Origin: Streptomyces bathyalis
Lineage (GTDB): Bacteria; Actinomycetota; Actinomycetes; Streptomycetales; Streptomycetaceae
NCBI RefSeq assembly: GCF_015910445.1
Contig: NZ_CP048882.1
Span: 4,402,001 to 4,466,000, forward strand
Direction of reading: 5' to 3'
DNA length: 64,000 nt
The notes under the pieces are model-generated. The model had not been told where the DNA came from, ran no database searches, and was given only the letters and a program-made list of their open reading frames with translations. The position numbers and the translations under genes were made by a program. Numbering within the stretch: the stretch's first letter is position 1; each line of letters opens with the position of its first letter. This document shows positions 25,955 to 34,070 of this stretch, one piece after another.

Positions 25955-26729
25955 TTCAGAGTCGGTTTCCCACGCAGCCTCCGCGCCGGTTCTCGAGGTG
26001 ATCGCGCTCGACGCGGAGGACGCACTGGCGGCGTGCGCGGGAGGTGCCGACCGTCTCGAACTGGTCACCGGCATGGCCGCCGACGGACTGACGCCCTCGA
26101 CCGAGACCTTCGCCCGCGTCCGCGCCGCCGTCGCCCTCCCCGTCCGGGTCATGCTGCGCGGCGGCGCCGGATTCGCGGCCGGCGGCGACGCGGCCCTGGA
26201 GGCGCTCTGCGGACATGCGCAGCGGCTGCTGGCCGAGGGCGCCGACGAGTTCGTGCTGGGGTTCCTCGACGAGGCGGGCGCGCCCGACCTGGGCGCGATC
26301 TCCCTGCTCGACGACGTGGTCGACGGCCGCCCGTGGACCTTCCACCGCGCCGTCGACCACACCCCGGACCGCGAGGGCCTGCGCAAGGCGCTCGCGGTGT
26401 GGGCGGACGGCGGGGATCGGGCAGGACAGGGCGGGGGCGCGGGGCGGAAGAGGCGAGGTCCGGACGCCTTCCTCACGGCCGGCTCTCCGCTGGGAGTCGA
26501 CGAGGGTCTGGACGTGCTGCGCTCGGAGGCGGCGCGAACTGCCGCCCGCGAACCGGGATTCGAGCCGGACAACATCGCCGGCGGCGGGCTCCGCCTGGAG
26601 CACGTGGCCGAACTCGCGGCCGCGGGCATCACCGCCTTCCACATCGGGGGCGCGGCCCGGCGGAGCGGCTGGTCCGGCCCGGTCGACGCCGGACTCGTCA
26701 GGCAGTGGCGCGAGGCCCTGGACGCGTGA
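25941..26729 (+). CDS. cutC: CutC-family protein
   Basis: A 262-residue TIM-barrel protein of the CutC family, first linked to copper tolerance; the biochemical role is unsettled. Family features are LEVIALDAEDALAACAGGADRLELV near residue 18, VRVMLRGGAGF, PWTFHRAVDHTPDREGL and NIAGGGLRLEHVAELAAAGI. An insertion rich in Gly and Arg (around residue 160) is longer than usual. No ribosome site is evident and the start may be leaderless. A dre-like element overlaps the start codon. Confidence 0.9.
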   Translation: MSRPISESVSHAASAPVLEVIALDAEDALAACAGGADRLELVTGMAADGLTPSTETFARVRAAVALPVRVMLRGGAGFAAGGDAALEALCGHAQRLLAEGADEFVLGFLDEAGAPDLGAISLLDDVVDGRPWTFHRAVDHTPDREGLRKALAVWADGGDRAGQGGGAGRKRRGPDAFLTAGSPLGVDEGLDVLRSEAARTAAREPGFEPDNIAGGGLRLEHVAELAAAGITAFHIGGAARRSGWSGPVDAGLVRQWREALDA

Positions 26730-26753
26730 CGAGGCAAGGGCGGGGAAGGGGCG

Positions 26754-26778
26754 GCCGCCCGGGAGACGGACGGGCGGC
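26754..26778. terminator. Terminator between cutC and the GNAT gene
   Basis: GCCGCCCG (26754-26761) pairs perfectly with CGGGCGGC (26771-26778) across a 9-base loop, between two convergent genes. Confidence 0.6.
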
Positions 26779-26806
26779 GGCGCTCAGCGCGGTGATGGGG
26801 TAGGGC

Positions 26807-27397
26807 TCATCCGGGGGACGTGATCGCCCAGCGGTCGTGATCGCGCCACTCGCCGTCGATGAGCTGGAAGGCCGGTGAGTGACCTTCCCGCCGGAAGCCC
26901 AGTCGCTCCACGAGCCTGGACGAACGGACGTTCCCCGGCTGGATGTTGGCCTCCAGGCGGTGGAGGCCCATCTCGTCGAAGGCGTGGCGGATCACGAGAC
27001 CCAGCCCCTCCGTCATATAGCCGCGGCCGGTGGTGGACGCGTACGAGACGTAGCCCAGCGCCCCGCACTGCAGCGTGCCCCGCACGATGTTGTTGATGTT
27101 GACGGCGCCGACGATCCGGTGCGCGTGACCGGAACAGCCCGCGGCGCCGGTGTCTTCCGCGGTGCCGCCGCCGGTGTCGCAGAGGCAGATCACGAAGCCC
27201 TCGTGCGTGGGCCCGCCGCACCGGGCGATGTACTCGGCGAACGTCTCGGGAGTCGCCTCCCGTTGAGGAATCCAGGGCCGGTACATCTCGGCGCTCTCCC
27301 GTGTACGGGCGGTGAGTTCCGCGTAGTCGTCGTGCGTGACGTGTCTGACCGCCACTCGTGGTCCGCGGAGGAGGCTCGGTGCTGGTGGAGGTGTCAT
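26807..27397 (-). CDS. GNAT acetyltransferase, RimJ/RimL type
   Basis: A 196-residue N-acetyltransferase. The family pattern is visible from LLRGPRVAVRHVTHDDYAELT through GALGYVSYASTTGRGYMTEGLGLVIRHAFDEMGLHRLEANIQPGNVRSSRLVERLGF (segments quoted across the acetyl-CoA site RGYMTEG). It probably acetylates the N-terminus of a protein or a small amine. ATG at 27397 is preferred; a TTG eight codons upstream is less likely. Confidence 0.88.
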   Translation of the reverse strand: MTPPPAPSLLRGPRVAVRHVTHDDYAELTARTRESAEMYRPWIPQREATPETFAEYIARCGGPTHEGFVICLCDTGGGTAEDTGAAGCSGHAHRIVGAVNINNIVRGTLQCGALGYVSYASTTGRGYMTEGLGLVIRHAFDEMGLHRLEANIQPGNVRSSRLVERLGFRREGHSPAFQLIDGEWRDHDRWAITSPG

Positions 27398-27540
27398 CGC
27401 TCGAAGTCGTCCGTAGGGCAAGGGAGTCGGAAGCGTAATGGCCGGTCACTGTGGGCGACCACCGGGCCGCACGACTGCCGGTCCGGCCCTGAACTCCCTT
27501 CGTACGGGGCTGAGTCGGGGTCCGGAGCCCCTCACGTGCG

Positions 27541-27570
27541 GACCACCCCCGGTGGCGGCCGGGGGTGGTC
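27541..27570 (-). terminator. Terminator after the VOC gene
   Basis: GACCACCCCCGG (27541-27552) pairs perfectly with CCGGGGGTGGTC (27559-27570) across a 6-base loop, 16 bases past the stop codon of the minus-strand VOC gene. Confidence 0.8.
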
Positions 27571-27586
27571 ACATCGGGCGGTTCGT

Positions 27587-28378
27587 TCACATGGAGGGCT
27601 TGAGGACGACGAAGTCCGCGCCGAAGGGGTCGAGGCAGACGGCCATGCGGCCGACGCCCTCGGCGTCCTCCGGGCCCATGACGATGTTCCCGCCGAGCTC
27701 GGTGACCTTCGCGATCGTCGCGTCGCAGTCGACGGTGTGGAAGACCGGGTGCCAGAACGGGTTGCCGCCGGCCAGGGCGAGGGCCTCCTGCGGGACCTCC
27801 ATCAGGCCGCCGTGCATCCGCTCCTGCGGTGCGCCGGAGGGACCGATGATCGTGTACGTGCCGGACTCGTCACCGGGCATCGGCATGTCCGTGAAGTCCC
27901 AGCCGTACAGGCCCTTGTAGAACTCCTTCGCCGCCGAGGCGTCGGTCGTGTACAGCTCGACCCACATCAGCGAGTTGGGCTCGTCCACCATCTCCACGCC
28001 GGCCGTCTTGCCCGGCTGCCAGGCGGCGAACTGCGCGCCCTGCGGATCGGTGAACTGGGCCATCCGGCCTTGGTCGTTGACGTCGAACGGATCGACCCGG
28101 ACCGTGCCTCCGGCCTGGCGGACCTTCGACACCGCCGCATCCACGTCAGGCGTGTTGAAGTAGATCATCCACGCCGATCGTGCGCCCTCGTCGAGCGGGC
28201 CGAGAGCGGCGACGTTCCTCCCCTCGGACTTGAAGAGGCCGAACTCCTCCTCGCCCGACCCGAACGGCTGGAAAGTCCAGCCGAAGACCCCGCCGTAGAA
28301 CGTCTTCGCGGCGGCGGAATCCCTCACACCGAGATCGAGCCAGCACGGGGAGCCAACGGAAAAGTCAGTGGTGATCAT
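27587..28378 (-). CDS. Two-domain VOC (glyoxalase/bleomycin resistance) protein
   Basis: A 263-residue protein with two vicinal oxygen chelate domains, at about residues 8-125 and 135-260. Each begins with a metal/ligand strand (GSPCWLDLGVRDSAAAKTFY and NSLMWVELYTTDASAAKEFY) and contains the YGWDF/FGWTF signature. This is the type annotated as 27-kDa antigen Cfp30B or hydroxylase-like in actinobacteria; the substrate is unknown. ATG at 28378 has AAGGGA 7 bases upstream. Confidence 0.9.
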   Translation of the reverse strand: MITTDFSVGSPCWLDLGVRDSAAAKTFYGGVFGWTFQPFGSGEEEFGLFKSEGRNVAALGPLDEGARSAWMIYFNTPDVDAAVSKVRQAGGTVRVDPFDVNDQGRMAQFTDPQGAQFAAWQPGKTAGVEMVDEPNSLMWVELYTTDASAAKEFYKGLYGWDFTDMPMPGDESGTYTIIGPSGAPQERMHGGLMEVPQEALALAGGNPFWHPVFHTVDCDATIAKVTELGGNIVMGPEDAEGVGRMAVCLDPFGADFVVLKPSM

Positions 28379-28596
28379 GGCGATTCCCTTCGGGAGGTCC
28401 CTGACACGAATCAGGCTCCCATCGCCCACTGAGGCTCGCTCGGCGAGCGGATGCCCGGGCACCGGTTCTCGGTGCAAAACCGCTGCTCACAGGGCCGGAG
28501 TGGCATCGAGGGCTCCTCGATGCCGCAAGGGCGGGGACGGCCGCCTACCGCACTCCGTCGTCCGCCGCGAGTCGTGGGGCGCCGCCCTGGCCGGTC

Positions 28597-29622
28597 TCAG
28601 CTCCGCGCGCCCGGTCCCATCGTGCTCTCCCGTGGCTGGAGGACCGTGCGCAGGACGACGGTCTGGAGCGGCTTGTCCGAGCCCGCCAGCCTGTCCTGGA
28701 GCAGGGCGGCGGCGGACGCTCCCATGTCGTACGCGGGTAGTTGGACGGTGGTCAGCGGCGGCCTGACCAGGGACGCCCACGGCACGTCGCCGAAGGAGAG
28801 GATGCCGAACCCGGGCGGCTCGACCCCCGCTTCGCGCAGGGCCTGCAGGGCACCGACCGTCATCAGGTTGTTGGCGACGAAGACCGCGTCCGGCGGCGTA
28901 CGGAGAGCGAGCAGCTCGCGCATGGCCGCGTAGCCCCCGTCCACGCGGAAGTCGGCGTGCCGGGTGTGGGCGCGCGTCCACTCGTCGGGGAAACCGGCCT
29001 CGTGCATCGCGGCCCGGTAGCCGGCGAGGCGGTCCTCGGAGGTGGAGGCGCCGGCAGGGCCGGTGATGCAGGCGACCCTCGCGTAACCGCGTTCGAGGAG
29101 ATGGGCGGTGGCGTCCTCGCCGCCGTGCTGGTTGTCGACCATGACCGCGTCGACCTCGGCCGCGCGCGGGCGCCGGTCGACGGCGACGACGGGCATGCCC
29201 CGTGTGGCGAGCGCGGACAGGTCGGTGCGCCTGCGGGAGGCGGCGGCCACGATCACGCCCGCCATCTGCTCGGCGAGGGCGATGTCGAGATAGCGGTGCT
29301 CCTTCTCGACGTCCTCATCGGTGTTGCAGAGCACGACGGAGAGGTTCGTGCGCTGGGCCGCGTCCTCGACGCCGCGCGCGAGCGAGGTGAAGAACGGGTT
29401 CTCGATGTCCGGGATCAGCAGGCCGATGACGCTGGCGCGCTGCATGCGCAGCGAGCGGGCGACCCGGTTCGGCGAGAATCCGAGGTCGGCGGCGGCCTTG
29501 CGGACACGCTCGGCGCGTTCGGCGGTGACGCGACCGCCGTTGAAGACCCGGGAGACGGTCGCGGGCGAGACCCCGGCGGTCCGTGCCACGTCGCTGATGG
29601 TTGCCACCGGGGACTCCTTCAT
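28597..29622 (-). CDS. LacI-family transcriptional repressor
   Basis: A 341-residue LacI regulator: helix-turn-helix and hinge at residues 6-60 (TISDVARTAGVSPATVSRVF), then a periplasmic-binding-protein-like sugar domain (GLLIPDIENPFFTSLARGVE, ACITGPAGASTSEDR). It is divergent from the FGGY kinase at 29993. Two A/T-rich palindromes of LacI type lie between them, so the kinase gene and probably the repressor itself are its targets. The inducer is probably the sugar or polyol used by the kinase. Confidence 0.94.
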   Translation of the reverse strand: MKESPVATISDVARTAGVSPATVSRVFNGGRVTAERAERVRKAAADLGFSPNRVARSLRMQRASVIGLLIPDIENPFFTSLARGVEDAAQRTNLSVVLCNTDEDVEKEHRYLDIALAEQMAGVIVAAASRRRTDLSALATRGMPVVAVDRRPRAAEVDAVMVDNQHGGEDATAHLLERGYARVACITGPAGASTSEDRLAGYRAAMHEAGFPDEWTRAHTRHADFRVDGGYAAMRELLALRTPPDAVFVANNLMTVGALQALREAGVEPPGFGILSFGDVPWASLVRPPLTTVQLPAYDMGASAAALLQDRLAGSDKPLQTVVLRTVLQPRESTMGPGARS

Positions 29623-29665
29623 GTGCTGCGCACGGGCTGGGGGGGGAGGAGCCGCGCCCGAGCTC

Positions 29666-29694
29666 TTGACACCTTCTGCGGTGAACCCTACGTT
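29666..29694 (+). promoter_or_regulatory. Sigma-70 type promoter facing the sugar kinase
   Basis: TTGACA (29666-29671) and TACGTT (29689-29694) are spaced 17 bases, an unusually good match for a streptomycete housekeeping (HrdB) promoter. The start point would fall at the first LacI palindrome. Confidence 0.65.
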
Positions 29695-29698
29695 CGCG

Positions 29699-29712
29699 TG
29701 AAATGGATTTCA
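29699..29712. promoter_or_regulatory. LacI operator O1
   Basis: TGAAAT-GG-ATTTCA is a perfect dyad placed 5 bases after the -10 element, where a LacI dimer would block initiation. Confidence 0.65.
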
Positions 29713-29809
29713 ACAAGGTCTCCGGTGCTGGTCGTGGGCCGATGTCCGGCCCGGCACGCCTCGCCTCCCTCTCGCCCGTCCATGCGTTCCCGGCGTCTCG
29801 AGACAGTGT

Positions 29810-29825
29810 AAGAAATCGATTTCTT
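29810..29825. promoter_or_regulatory. LacI operator O2
   Basis: AAGAAATCGATTTCTT is a perfect 16-bp palindrome with the central CG typical of LacI-family operators. It lies 111 bases from the first palindrome, a spacing suited to a repression loop. Confidence 0.7.
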
Positions 29826-29957
29826 CGGGGCTGTGCTGGCGACCCCTGCGCGGGCGTCCACGGAGTGTTCACGCTCCTCCCGCTTTACCAGCAGACGGTC
29901 GGGCCCGTCAGGACGTCCGGCCTGAAGTAGCGTCCGCACAACCACCGGAGGATTTCC

Positions 29958-29996
29958 ATGGCACGCATGGAGGACGGCGCGAGGGAGCTGCCATGA
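29958..29996 (+). CDS. 12-codon leader ORF coupled to the sugar kinase
   Basis: ATG GCA ... CCA TGA encodes MARMEDGARELP. It has a perfect GGAGG at 29947-29951, 6 bases before the ATG, and its TGA overlaps the kinase ATG as ATGA. It may be translated to deliver ribosomes to the kinase start, which has its own weaker GGGAG inside this ORF. Function as a peptide is unlikely. Confidence 0.5.
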   Translation: MARMEDGARELP

Positions 29997-31483
29997 CACT
30001 GCTGCTCGGGATCGACATCGGCACCTCGAGCTCCAAGGGTGTCCTCACGGACGCCGAGGGCCGGATCGTGGCTCAGGCCGTGCGCGAGCACCGCACATCG
30101 AGCCCGCGGCCCGGCTGGGTCGAGCACGACGCGCAGCAGATCTGGTGGCGGGACTTCACGGAACTCGCCGCCGAACTCCTCGCCGGGGCCCTGCCGGGCG
30201 ACCATCTCGCGGGCATCGGCGTCAGCGGCATCGGGCCGTGCCTGCTGCCCGCCGACGCCGGCGATTCGCCCCTGCGCCCGGCGATCCTCTACGGCGTCGA
30301 CACCCGCTCCGGCGACCAGGTCGCCGAACTGACCGCCCGTTACGGCCAGGACGAGATCATGCGGCGCTGCGGCTCCGCCCTGACCAGCCAGGCCCTCGGT
30401 CCGAAGTTCGCGTGGGTGCGGCAGCGCGAGCCGGACGTGTACGCGCGGATGCGCCGCTGGTACATGGCGAGTTCGTATCTCGTACGCCGCCTCACCGGTG
30501 CGTACGTGCTCGACCACCACTCCGCCAGCCAGTGCGACCCGCTCCACGACCTGCTTGGCGGCGGCTGGATCGAGGAGTGGTGCGAGGAGGTGGCGCCCGG
30601 CCTGGAGTGGCCCGAACTCGTGGCGCCCTCACAGGTGGTGGGCGAGGTGACCGCAGAGGCGGCCGCCGCCACCGGCATCCCCGCCGGTACGCCCGTCGTC
30701 GCCGGCACCATCGACGCGTGGGCGGAGTCGGCCGCGGTCGGCGCCACAGGCCCCGGCGATCTCATGCTCATGTACGGGACGACGATGTTCCTGGTCAACG
30801 TCGTCGGCGAACCGGTGCCGGACGTACGGCTGTGGTCCACCGCGGGGACCTATGAGGACACGTACTGCCTCGCGGCCGGCATGGCCACGTCCGGGGCGAT
30901 CACCGCCTGGCTGCGCGATCTGACCGGCGCGGACTACACGACGCTCACCCAGGAGGCCGCCGAACTGCCGCCGGGCGCCGAAGGGTTGCTGATGCTGCCC
31001 TATTTCGCGGGTGAGCGAACGCCGGTCTTCGACCCCGACGCCCGCGGCGTCGTCGCCGGGCTGACCCTCCGCCACGGACGCGCGCATCTCTACCGTGCCG
31101 CCCTGGAGGCCACGGCTTTCGGCGTACGGCACAACCTGGGTGCGATGCGCGAGGCGGGCGGCGACCTGCGGCGGCTCGTGGCGGTCGGCGGCGGGGCGCG
31201 GGATCTGTGGACGCAGATCGTCACCGACGTCACCGGCCTGGAGCAGACCGTGCCGCGCCACACCATCGGCGCCGCACACGGCGACGCCTTCCTCGCGGCG
31301 GTCGGCACGGGGCTGGCCCGCAAGGCGGACATCGCGGAGTGGAACCCCGCGGAGTCGCTCGTCCGTCCCGAACCCGCCCGCCGCGCGGTCTACGACCAGC
31401 TGTACGAGCACTATCTGAGCCTGTATCCCTCCACGCGCGAGGTGATGCACGCGCTCGCTGCCCGCCAACTCGCGGACGGGTAG
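29993..31483 (+). CDS. FGGY-family carbohydrate kinase (xylulokinase-like)
   Basis: A 496-residue sugar kinase with two actin-like domains. The N-terminal phosphate loop is GIDIGTSSSKGVL (residues 6-18) and the C-terminal adenosine motif is LVAVGGGARDLWTQIVTDVTG near residue 395. FGGY enzymes phosphorylate pentuloses, hexonates or polyols; the closest general pattern is xylulokinase, but no sugar-specific residue is decisive. A GGGAG precedes the ATG. It is controlled by the divergent LacI gene. Confidence 0.9.
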   Translation: MTLLLGIDIGTSSSKGVLTDAEGRIVAQAVREHRTSSPRPGWVEHDAQQIWWRDFTELAAELLAGALPGDHLAGIGVSGIGPCLLPADAGDSPLRPAILYGVDTRSGDQVAELTARYGQDEIMRRCGSALTSQALGPKFAWVRQREPDVYARMRRWYMASSYLVRRLTGAYVLDHHSASQCDPLHDLLGGGWIEEWCEEVAPGLEWPELVAPSQVVGEVTAEAAAATGIPAGTPVVAGTIDAWAESAAVGATGPGDLMLMYGTTMFLVNVVGEPVPDVRLWSTAGTYEDTYCLAAGMATSGAITAWLRDLTGADYTTLTQEAAELPPGAEGLLMLPYFAGERTPVFDPDARGVVAGLTLRHGRAHLYRAALEATAFGVRHNLGAMREAGGDLRRLVAVGGGARDLWTQIVTDVTGLEQTVPRHTIGAAHGDAFLAAVGTGLARKADIAEWNPAESLVRPEPARRAVYDQLYEHYLSLYPSTREVMHALAARQLADG

Positions 31484-31587
31484 GCCCACTTCGGAGGCCG
31501 CTTGATCGCTGGCCGCCCGGCGGGTCGGGAGGGCTCGCACGACAACCACATGCCGTGGCAGTCCGGGCACTGCCAGGCTCGTCAGCC

Positions 31588-32112
31588 ATGACCACTTACG
31601 AACTGTTGCTCATCGGCGGCGGTGCGGGCGTCGGGAAGACGACGGTCGCATGGGAGGTGTCCGCGGTGCTGCAGGCGGAGGGAACGGCGCACTGTCTGAT
31701 CGAGGGCGACTACATGGACCAGATTCACCCCGCCCCCGACGACGACCCTCACCGTGCGGCGATCACCGAGCGGAACACGGCCGCGGTCTGGGCGAATTAC
31801 GCGGCTCTCGGCCAGCGTCGCCTCATCTACACGAACACGGTGAGCGTCCTGGAGGAGCCGATGATCCGACGGGCCATGGGCGGCGGCGGGATCAGGTCCA
31901 CCTGTGTCCTGCTCACAGCCGATGAGGCCACCGTGAGGGAGCGGCTCGCCCAACGGGAGATCGGCTCCCAGTTCGCCGCTCACGTCGAGCGGAGCCTCCG
32001 CATGGCACGACATCTGAGTGAGCGCGCTCCTGCGGACACCGTCCGGATACCGACGGACGCCCGGTCGGTGCGGGACATCGCCCTCGATGTGCTCCACGCA
32101 GCCGCCTGGTAG
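31588..32112 (+). CDS. P-loop small-molecule kinase-like ATPase
   Basis: A 174-residue protein with Walker A GGGAGVGKTT at residues 10-19, a likely substrate Asp in LIEGDYMDQIHP, a lid region RERLAQREIGS and ERAPADTVRIPTD near the end. The fold resembles shikimate, gluconate or chloramphenicol kinases (AAA_33 type). The substrate is unknown. It lies 104 bases after the sugar kinase and may be cotranscribed. Confidence 0.82.
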   Translation: MTTYELLLIGGGAGVGKTTVAWEVSAVLQAEGTAHCLIEGDYMDQIHPAPDDDPHRAAITERNTAAVWANYAALGQRRLIYTNTVSVLEEPMIRRAMGGGGIRSTCVLLTADEATVRERLAQREIGSQFAAHVERSLRMARHLSERAPADTVRIPTDARSVRDIALDVLHAAAW

Positions 32113-32126
32113 GGCCGGCCGCCCCG

Positions 32127-33086
32127 TCACTCGCGGCGCTTGATGCGGTCCTCCGCGACGAGCGCGTCCACGGCCTCCTCGATCGCTTCGAGCGCGGTGT
32201 AGCGGGGCCGGTGGCCGAGCAGCCTGCTCGCCTTCTCCATGCTCCGGTGCGGGCTGTGCGCGATGTGGCTGTACGTCGCCTCGGCGTCCCCTTCGTCGAC
32301 CGTGGTGCGCCACTGCTCCCAGGGCAGGAACGCCAGCCGCGGCTCGTGCCCGAACCATCCGGAGACGGCCTCGGCGTAACCGCGCAGGGTCAGGGCCGTG
32401 GGCGCCACCGCGTGGAAGCTTTCCCCGACGGCCGCTGACCGGTTGGCCATCGCCGCCGTGAACACCTGCGCGACATCGTCGGCGTGGACGTGGTGCAGGG
32501 TCTCCATCCCGAAGTTGGGGAGCGTGACCTCCGCCCCGTCGGCGAGGGCCTGGAACACGCTCAGGTTGAGGTGGCCGGCCGGGTTGATCGGCACCCATCC
32601 CGGCCCGGTGATGTGACCGGGGTGAATCACGGTGGCGGGGAAGCCGTTCCGGCGTGCCTGGTCCAGCAGATACGCCTCGATCTCCGCCTTGCCCCGGCCG
32701 TACTCCTCCAGCGGGCGCCTCGGCTCGGACTCGACGGCGGGGACCTGCCCGCTCGGCCCGTACACCCAGATCGTCCCGCAGTGCAGGAAGTGCTGTACGC
32801 GGCCGGCGAGCGCCTCGACCAGCTGACGTGCGCTTTCCTCGCGGAAGCAGATCATGTCGATGACGACGTCCGCGCCGAGGTCGGCGATCGCGGGCCCGAA
32901 CGAGCCGTCGGCCTCCGACTCCTCGCGGTCGATCACCACCGTCGTCACGCGCCGCCAGGCACCGTGCGGACGGTACGGCTTGCGCCGCCCGCGGCTCACC
33001 ACGACGACGTCGTGGCCCTCCTCGACCAGGCGTGGGACGAGGAAGGAGCCGACATGTCCGCTGCCACCGAGCACCGCGATCTTCAT
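32127..33086 (-). CDS. NAD-dependent epimerase/dehydratase (extended SDR)
   Basis: A 319-residue SDR protein with GGSGHVG at residues 7-13 binding NAD(P), the catalytic-type YGRGK motif, and HVHADDVAQVFTAAM in the C-terminal domain. It acts on nucleotide sugars or related metabolites. The ATG at 33086 overlaps the stop of a decayed DUF6226-like gene (ATGA). An upstream open extension is Arg-rich and not real. It ends 14 bases from the convergent kinase gene. Confidence 0.9.
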   Translation of the reverse strand: MKIAVLGGSGHVGSFLVPRLVEEGHDVVVVSRGRRKPYRPHGAWRRVTTVVIDREESEADGSFGPAIADLGADVVIDMICFREESARQLVEALAGRVQHFLHCGTIWVYGPSGQVPAVESEPRRPLEEYGRGKAEIEAYLLDQARRNGFPATVIHPGHITGPGWVPINPAGHLNLSVFQALADGAEVTLPNFGMETLHHVHADDVAQVFTAAMANRSAAVGESFHAVAPTALTLRGYAEAVSGWFGHEPRLAFLPWEQWRTTVDEGDAEATYSHIAHSPHRSMEKASRLLGHRPRYTALEAIEEAVDALVAEDRIKRRE

Positions 33087-33468
33087 GCGCCCGATCGTAG
33101 GGCCAGGCCGCGCCCCGTCCCAGATGTGTGAGGGCACCACCACGGCTCGCCGCGTACCAACGGATGCCTCGACCGCCCGGAGCGGGCATCTCTCAGCAGG
33201 CGCTCCGGGTCGCGGCGCGACGCGGCGAACCTGCCGCTCGCCGACCAGCCGGACCCCTGCGAGACGATCGTGTCCTCGCCCCTGCCGATGTGGACGAACT
33301 CGCCGCCGACGACGGCCAGTACGTACGAGTCGAAGTCTTCCAGCAGCAGCTCCGAGCCGCTGTCGCACGCGTCGCACCCCACGGGTGCGGGTCCGGCCAC
33401 GGGTGCGTCGCCGCGCCTGTCGTTGCGAACGCCTTGTCCACGGCGTCACGAAGCGTCGTCGCATCCAT
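33083..33468 (-). pseudogene. DUF6226-like gene with internal deletion
   Basis: Two protein-like pieces are in different frames. The frame from ATG 33468 gives MDATTLRDAVDKAFATTGAA and ends its sense near PWPDPHP; a second frame then reads GCDACDSGSELLLEDFDSYV, GGEFVHIGRGEDTIV and GWSASGRFAASRRDPERLL. These fit the first and last parts of a streptomycete family I know as DUF6226, with about 100 central residues lost and a frame change at about 33392. The second frame stops on the epimerase start codon. Confidence 0.6.
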
Positions 33469-33553
33469 CCACCGAAGCCACGACGGCCGCCGCGGTCCGA
33501 TCACCCGGTTTCGCCGCGCGAAGGGGCCGGGGCGGCATGGGGCTTTCGCAGTC

Positions 33554-34048
33554 TCAGCCCTGCCGCACCAGGGCCCACGCCAGGCAGGCGAAGGCCGCCG
33601 TGTTCACGACCGCACGGGCCAGGTTCCAGCGGACCCAGGCCGGCTCGAAGGCGGTGCGCACGGCGGCGAGTTCGCCAAGGGCGCCCGGCAGATCGCCCGC
33701 GTCGAGCGCGTTGTTGAGCGGGATGTTGACGCGTGCCGTGATGACCAGCACGGCCACGTACAGGACGAGCGCCGCGACCGTCCAGGGCAGCGGCGTCGCC
33801 CAGCCCCCGCGCGGCACCTGGAGCGCCGCGGCGGCGACGCACAGCACCAGCGATCCGAGGAAGAGGAGCATGAACCAGCCGTTGATGATGGCCGTGTTGA
33901 TGCGCTGCATCGTCTCGACGAAGGTCCGGTCCTCCGCACGGGCCAGGCCCGGCATGACCGCGCAGGCGAAGCCGTAATAGAGCCCCGCGCTGAGGCCGGT
34001 GGTGAGGGTCGCGGCGATGAGGCTCGCTGTCTGCAGGCACCACAGCAT
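33554..34048 (-). CDS. DUF1772 membrane protein (anthrone-oxygenase-like)
   Basis: A 164-residue protein with four hydrophobic spans. The first is SLIAATLTTGLSAGLYYGFACAV-like, followed by the family pattern MQRINTAIINGWFMLLF and ITARVNIPLNNALDA. DUF1772 proteins relate to anthrone oxygenases, but most bacterial members are uncharacterised. ATG at 34048 has GGAGG 5 bases upstream. It lies 22 bases downstream of the HelD-like gene and is probably in its operon. Confidence 0.87.
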   Translation of the reverse strand: MLWCLQTASLIAATLTTGLSAGLYYGFACAVMPGLARAEDRTFVETMQRINTAIINGWFMLLFLGSLVLCVAAAALQVPRGGWATPLPWTVAALVLYVAVLVITARVNIPLNNALDAGDLPGALGELAAVRTAFEPAWVRWNLARAVVNTAAFACLAWALVRQG

Positions 34049-34070
34049 CAGGACCTCCGAGGTCGGGATC

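Larger units (their letters stand above)
29623..29992. other. LacI-controlled intergenic region
   Basis: A 370-base divergent control region. It holds a near-consensus plus-strand promoter at 29666-29694, operators at 29699-29712 and 29810-29825, and a 12-codon leader ORF at 29958-29996. A 75-codon frame beginning at 29703, close to the predicted transcript start, is open but does not look like protein. Confidence 0.7.
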
